From assembly GCF_030499575.1 (NCBI RefSeq), contig NZ_JASTLC010000001.1, forward strand, positions 4,426,001 through 4,490,000: a stretch of 64,000 bases of DNA, in the 5' to 3' direction. Position 1 is the first letter of the stretch, and the number at the start of each line of letters is the position of its first letter. The notes beneath the pieces are model-generated. The model had not been told where the DNA came from. It did not search any database and worked only from the letters and a program-made list of their open reading frames with translations. This document shows positions 62,079 to 64,000 of this stretch, in pieces. The stretch is from Streptomyces sp. DG2A-72. Its GTDB lineage: Bacteria > Actinomycetota > Actinomycetes > Streptomycetales > Streptomycetaceae. Made by a program: the position numbers and the translations under genes.

Positions 62079-62948
62079 TTAGCGCACGCCGACGTAGTCG
62101 CCGGTCGCGGTGGCCTTCCCGGTGCTGGAGATGCCCGCGAAGCTGAAGCGGTGGTGGCCGTCGACGGTCGCCTTCGTGGTCGTCTTCGCGGCGCCGCCGG
62201 TGGTGGAGTAGATGCCCTTCACGGTGGAGTACGCGCTGGCGGTCGACGCACGGAACTGCAGCTGCAGCGACTGGCCGCTGAGGCCGACGTACGTGCCGGT
62301 CTCCCAGTCGGCGCGGGTCAGCTTGCCGGAGACGGTGATGGTCTGGCCCGCGTTCACCGGCTCAGGCGCGGCGTCGGCGGTCAGCTTGGCGAGGCGCTGG
62401 ACCTTGTGAGTCTTGTAGAAGTCGTTCCCGTAGACCTCGCCGTCGTTGGACGCGGCGGCCGCGGCGACGTGCCAGGTACCGGCCAGCGCGTTGGCGTACA
62501 GCTCACCGATGCCGTCGCCGTTCAGACCGGGGGACGCCGTGATGGTGAGCTTGCAGTTCGACGTCGTCTCGCTGGTCGCCGTGCAGGTGGCCGTCTCCTC
62601 GTTGGGCGGGAGCCAGCCGTCGGGGTTCTCGGGGTCCGTGCCGTACCAGAGGTCGATGTAGGCGTCCGCGATACCGCTGGAGTGGCTGGCGGTCAGGGAC
62701 ACCTCGAAGGTCCTGACGGTGGTGGTGCCGAAGACGAGTGCCTTGCCGGAGTTGACGGTCACGTTGGACACCTCGGGCAGGGCCTGGGCGGCGAACCCGG
62801 ACTTGGCCGAGGAGGCCCCGAATCCCTCCTGGACGCCCGGCCTGTCGATGCTCACGGCGCCCTGCACGTCGGCCTGCGCGGCCGGCACAGCAAGGGCGGA
62901 CAGGGCCAGGGCGCCGGAGAGGGCAGCCACAGTGGCTCGTATACGCAT
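62079..62948 (-). CDS. Secreted Ig/Cadherin-like protein, paralogue 3 (DUF5707-like)
   Basis: A 289-residue exported protein. Signal peptide VAALSGALALSALAVPAAQA. The common C-terminal domain reads KLTADAAPEPVNAGQTITVS, GKLTRADWETGTYVGLSGQS and LQLQFRASTASAYSTVKGI, ending GDYVGVR. It is the most diverged of the three. ATG at 62948. The tandem array points to gene duplication; coexpression is plausible because the upstream segments are also copied. Confidence 0.82.
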   Translation of the reverse strand: MRIRATVAALSGALALSALAVPAAQADVQGAVSIDRPGVQEGFGASSAKSGFAAQALPEVSNVTVNSGKALVFGTTTVRTFEVSLTASHSSGIADAYIDLWYGTDPENPDGWLPPNEETATCTATSETTSNCKLTITASPGLNGDGIGELYANALAGTWHVAAAAASNDGEVYGNDFYKTHKVQRLAKLTADAAPEPVNAGQTITVSGKLTRADWETGTYVGLSGQSLQLQFRASTASAYSTVKGIYSTTGGAAKTTTKATVDGHHRFSFAGISSTGKATATGDYVGVR

Positions 62949-63085
62949 GCGTTCCCCACGTCGTATGCGGACCCCGACACCGGTCGTTCCTCACGGCTCG
63001 TCGTCGGCGCGGGGCCCAAGTGATGGTGGAGCCTGTTGACTCCGGTGAGGAGATTCGCGGCGGTGGTGAAAGGTTGTACGGATAC
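62949..63085 (-). repeat. Duplicated upstream segment of secreted paralogue 3
   Basis: Partner of 61888-62035. Conserved blocks include ggctcgtcgtcggcgcgggg and gttgactc. Confidence 0.7.
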
Positions 63086-63097
63086 GGTGAAGTGATG

Positions 63098-63116
63098 TTT
63101 ACGAACTCACCGTAAA
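63098..63116. promoter_or_regulatory. Small palindrome
   Basis: TTTACGAACTCACCGTAAA has six-base arms around a seven-base spacer. It lies 33 bases before the frameshifted small gene and may be a regulator site. No regulator gene is adjacent. Confidence 0.35.
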
Positions 63117-63148
63117 TGAATGGGAGTTGAGCGGGAGGGGATGGCCAG

Positions 63149-63368
63149 GTGAACGACAAGAAGCTCGTCGAGAAGATCCGCGACCACCCCGAAAGGGTAC
63201 GGCCTGAACGGCACCTACTGCCCGAGCACTACCGGAACGCCCCCGATCGGGTTCCGGTACACGCACGCGAACATCGATCCGCGGTTCAGGGCGGCGGTCG
63301 AGGCCCGGATCCAGCATCTGCGGGAGCAGTACCCGGACGAGGACATCAGGGTGAGGTGGGACCACTGA
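63149..63368 (+). pseudogene. Frameshifted small gene
   Basis: The GTG at 63149 starts NDKKLVEKIRDHP, then protein-like sequence continues one frame over as KGYGLNGTYCPSTTGTPPIG and FRYTHANIDPRFRAAVEARI to a TGA at 63366-63368. The break lies in ccccgaaaggg near 63190-63200. With one frame restored the product would be about 72 residues. I do not recognise the family. It overlaps the next gene by 13 bases, so the two were one operon. Confidence 0.6.
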
Positions 63369-63736
63369 GCTACGAATTCGAAACGGCGGACCGGACCAGG
63401 ACCCTCTGGGACCCGGCACTCCGGGTGGGGCAGCTGTACGTGTCCCTCGCGCAGGGCGCCGGCGAGCAGCTGGGGCTGCCCACCGGGCTGACGCCCAATG
63501 AGCGCGGCGGCGCCGACGTCGACCTGGAGACGTTCCGGAAGTTCACTCAGGGCCTGTACGACGCTTACTGCTCCACCAGGAACTTCCTCATGCACGACCT
63601 GATGCGGGGCCTGCTACTTGCCTCGATCGTGATGCTGGAGAACGGCGGCGGCGCGATCACCCGCGTTCCGGAACGCGAGGCGGGACTCCTGACGGAGTAC
63701 GACGCCTACCAGCGCGGAATGTGGGTCGAGGACTGA
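63356..63736 (+). CDS. DUF6086-like small protein
   Basis: A 126-residue soluble protein resembling DUF6086 (RTRTLWDPALRVGQLYVSLA, LGLPTGLTPNERGGADVDLE). The start is GTG at 63356, inside the end of the frameshifted gene; reading from 63149 as one protein is wrong because the first 69 codons are out of frame with the real upstream gene. A terminator follows at 63752. Function unknown. Confidence 0.7.
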   Translation: MGPLSYEFETADRTRTLWDPALRVGQLYVSLAQGAGEQLGLPTGLTPNERGGADVDLETFRKFTQGLYDAYCSTRNFLMHDLMRGLLLASIVMLENGGGAITRVPEREAGLLTEYDAYQRGMWVED

Positions 63737-63751
63737 CAGAAGACCCAACAT

Positions 63752-63792
63752 GGCGGCTGCCCCACTGGAGTCTCTCCGCTGGGGCAGCCGCC
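63752..63792. terminator. Perfect hairpin between convergent genes
   Basis: Bases 63752-63764 pair with 63780-63792 (13 G-C-rich pairs) around a 15-base loop. It lies between the DUF6086-like gene and the leftward partial gene. Confidence 0.85.
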
Positions 63793-63798
63793 CAGTTC

Positions 63799-64000
63799 TC
63801 AGTCGAACCACCGATCCCGAGCCAACTCCTCCGTCCGCGAAGGATCCTCCAGCAGCGCCGCCACCTCGAACCGGCGAGGCCACTGCCGGGCCGCCCAAGC
63901 CAGACCCGCGGCGACGCCCTCAAGGGTCGAGGCGTGCAGGACGCCGTCGGTCGTCAGGCGCCAGTCGATCTCGACGCCGTCGACGACGAGTTCCTCGTGC
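63799..64000 (-). CDS. C-terminal part of a sacsin/HSP90-ATPase-like protein
   Basis: The last 66 residues of a leftward gene that begins beyond the window. They read EELVVDGVEIDWRLTTDGVL, HASTLEGVAAGLAWAARQWP and LEDPSRTEELARDRWFD. Streptomyces proteins with an N-terminal sacsin-type ATP-binding domain end in this way, and they are found near the DUF2530 gene. Too little is visible for certainty. Confidence 0.5.
   Translation of the reverse strand, partial: HEELVVDGVEIDWRLTTDGVLHASTLEGVAAGLAWAARQWPRRFEVAALLEDPSRTEELARDRWFD

Noticed and set aside
63149..63736. A single 195-residue protein
   Set aside because: Its first 69 codons are out of frame with protein-like sequence seen in the neighbouring frame; GTG at 63356 begins the DUF6086-like domain.

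Overview
The window is high-GC actinobacterial DNA and almost certainly a Streptomyces chromosome. Signs are GTG/TTG starts, GTGA stop/start overlaps, an XRE/DUF397 pair, a SCO4402-family protein, a DmdR1-type iron regulator and a UPF0309 protein. The order (purU, SCO4402-like, DtxR, SIS protein, second citrate synthase, pdxH, CoA catabolic operon, serC) resembles, from memory, the core S. coelicolor region around SCO4400 down to SCO4330. No rRNA, tRNA, CRISPR array, prophage or intact insertion sequence was seen.

Layout. 0-7 kb: partial purU, SCO4402-family protein, an amino-acid-type binding lipoprotein, a proline-rich membrane protein with ATQYIPPV repeats, an NsdA-like HTH/TPR regulator and a primase/polymerase-domain protein. 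7-19 kb: an ABC exporter pair, an alpha/beta hydrolase lacking its nucleophile, the DtxR regulator, RidA and GNAT proteins, a PAS protein, a SIS-domain protein with a DasR-like site, a VOC protein, citrate synthase and pdxH. 19-29 kb: a tightly coupled leftward operon of TIGR03084 protein, AtuA-like protein, carboxyltransferase, biotin carboxylase, acyl-CoA dehydrogenase, CoA ligase, enoyl-CoA hydratase and TetR regulator. It reads as a branched acyl or isoprenoid-type CoA catabolic unit that carries its own repressor, with a candidate operator before the first gene.

29-43 kb: a DUF6247 gene with a toxin-like remnant, an EamA transporter, a Tat-exported protein, a giant FAD/FeS dehydrogenase, serC, a cupin, a Drr-type ABC exporter with divergent TetR and twin operators, SGNH hydrolase, a frameshifted nucleotidyltransferase, a Uma2 nuclease and a maltokinase-cap-like protein. 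43.4-44.6 kb is a 1.24 kb noncoding foldback element with 188-base arms differing at one base, enclosing a degenerate tandem array and a central palindrome. 44.6-52.7 kb is accessory: XRE/DUF397, SnoaL, aldo-keto reductase, ThpR with a 29-residue membrane peptide, a GNAT, a Uma2 remnant and a MarR/MFS efflux operon.

52.7-55.5 kb holds a three-gene leftward unit: a Crp-type cyclic-nucleotide-binding regulator, a membrane-anchored class III cyclase-like protein with a ricin-type ectodomain, and a small membrane protein resembling Pycsar effectors. This is the best candidate for an undescribed system in the window. The last part has an AzgA-type purine permease, a DUF2530 protein, a CtpE-like P-type ATPase, three tandem paralogous secreted proteins, a frameshifted small gene, a DUF6086-like gene and a partial gene.
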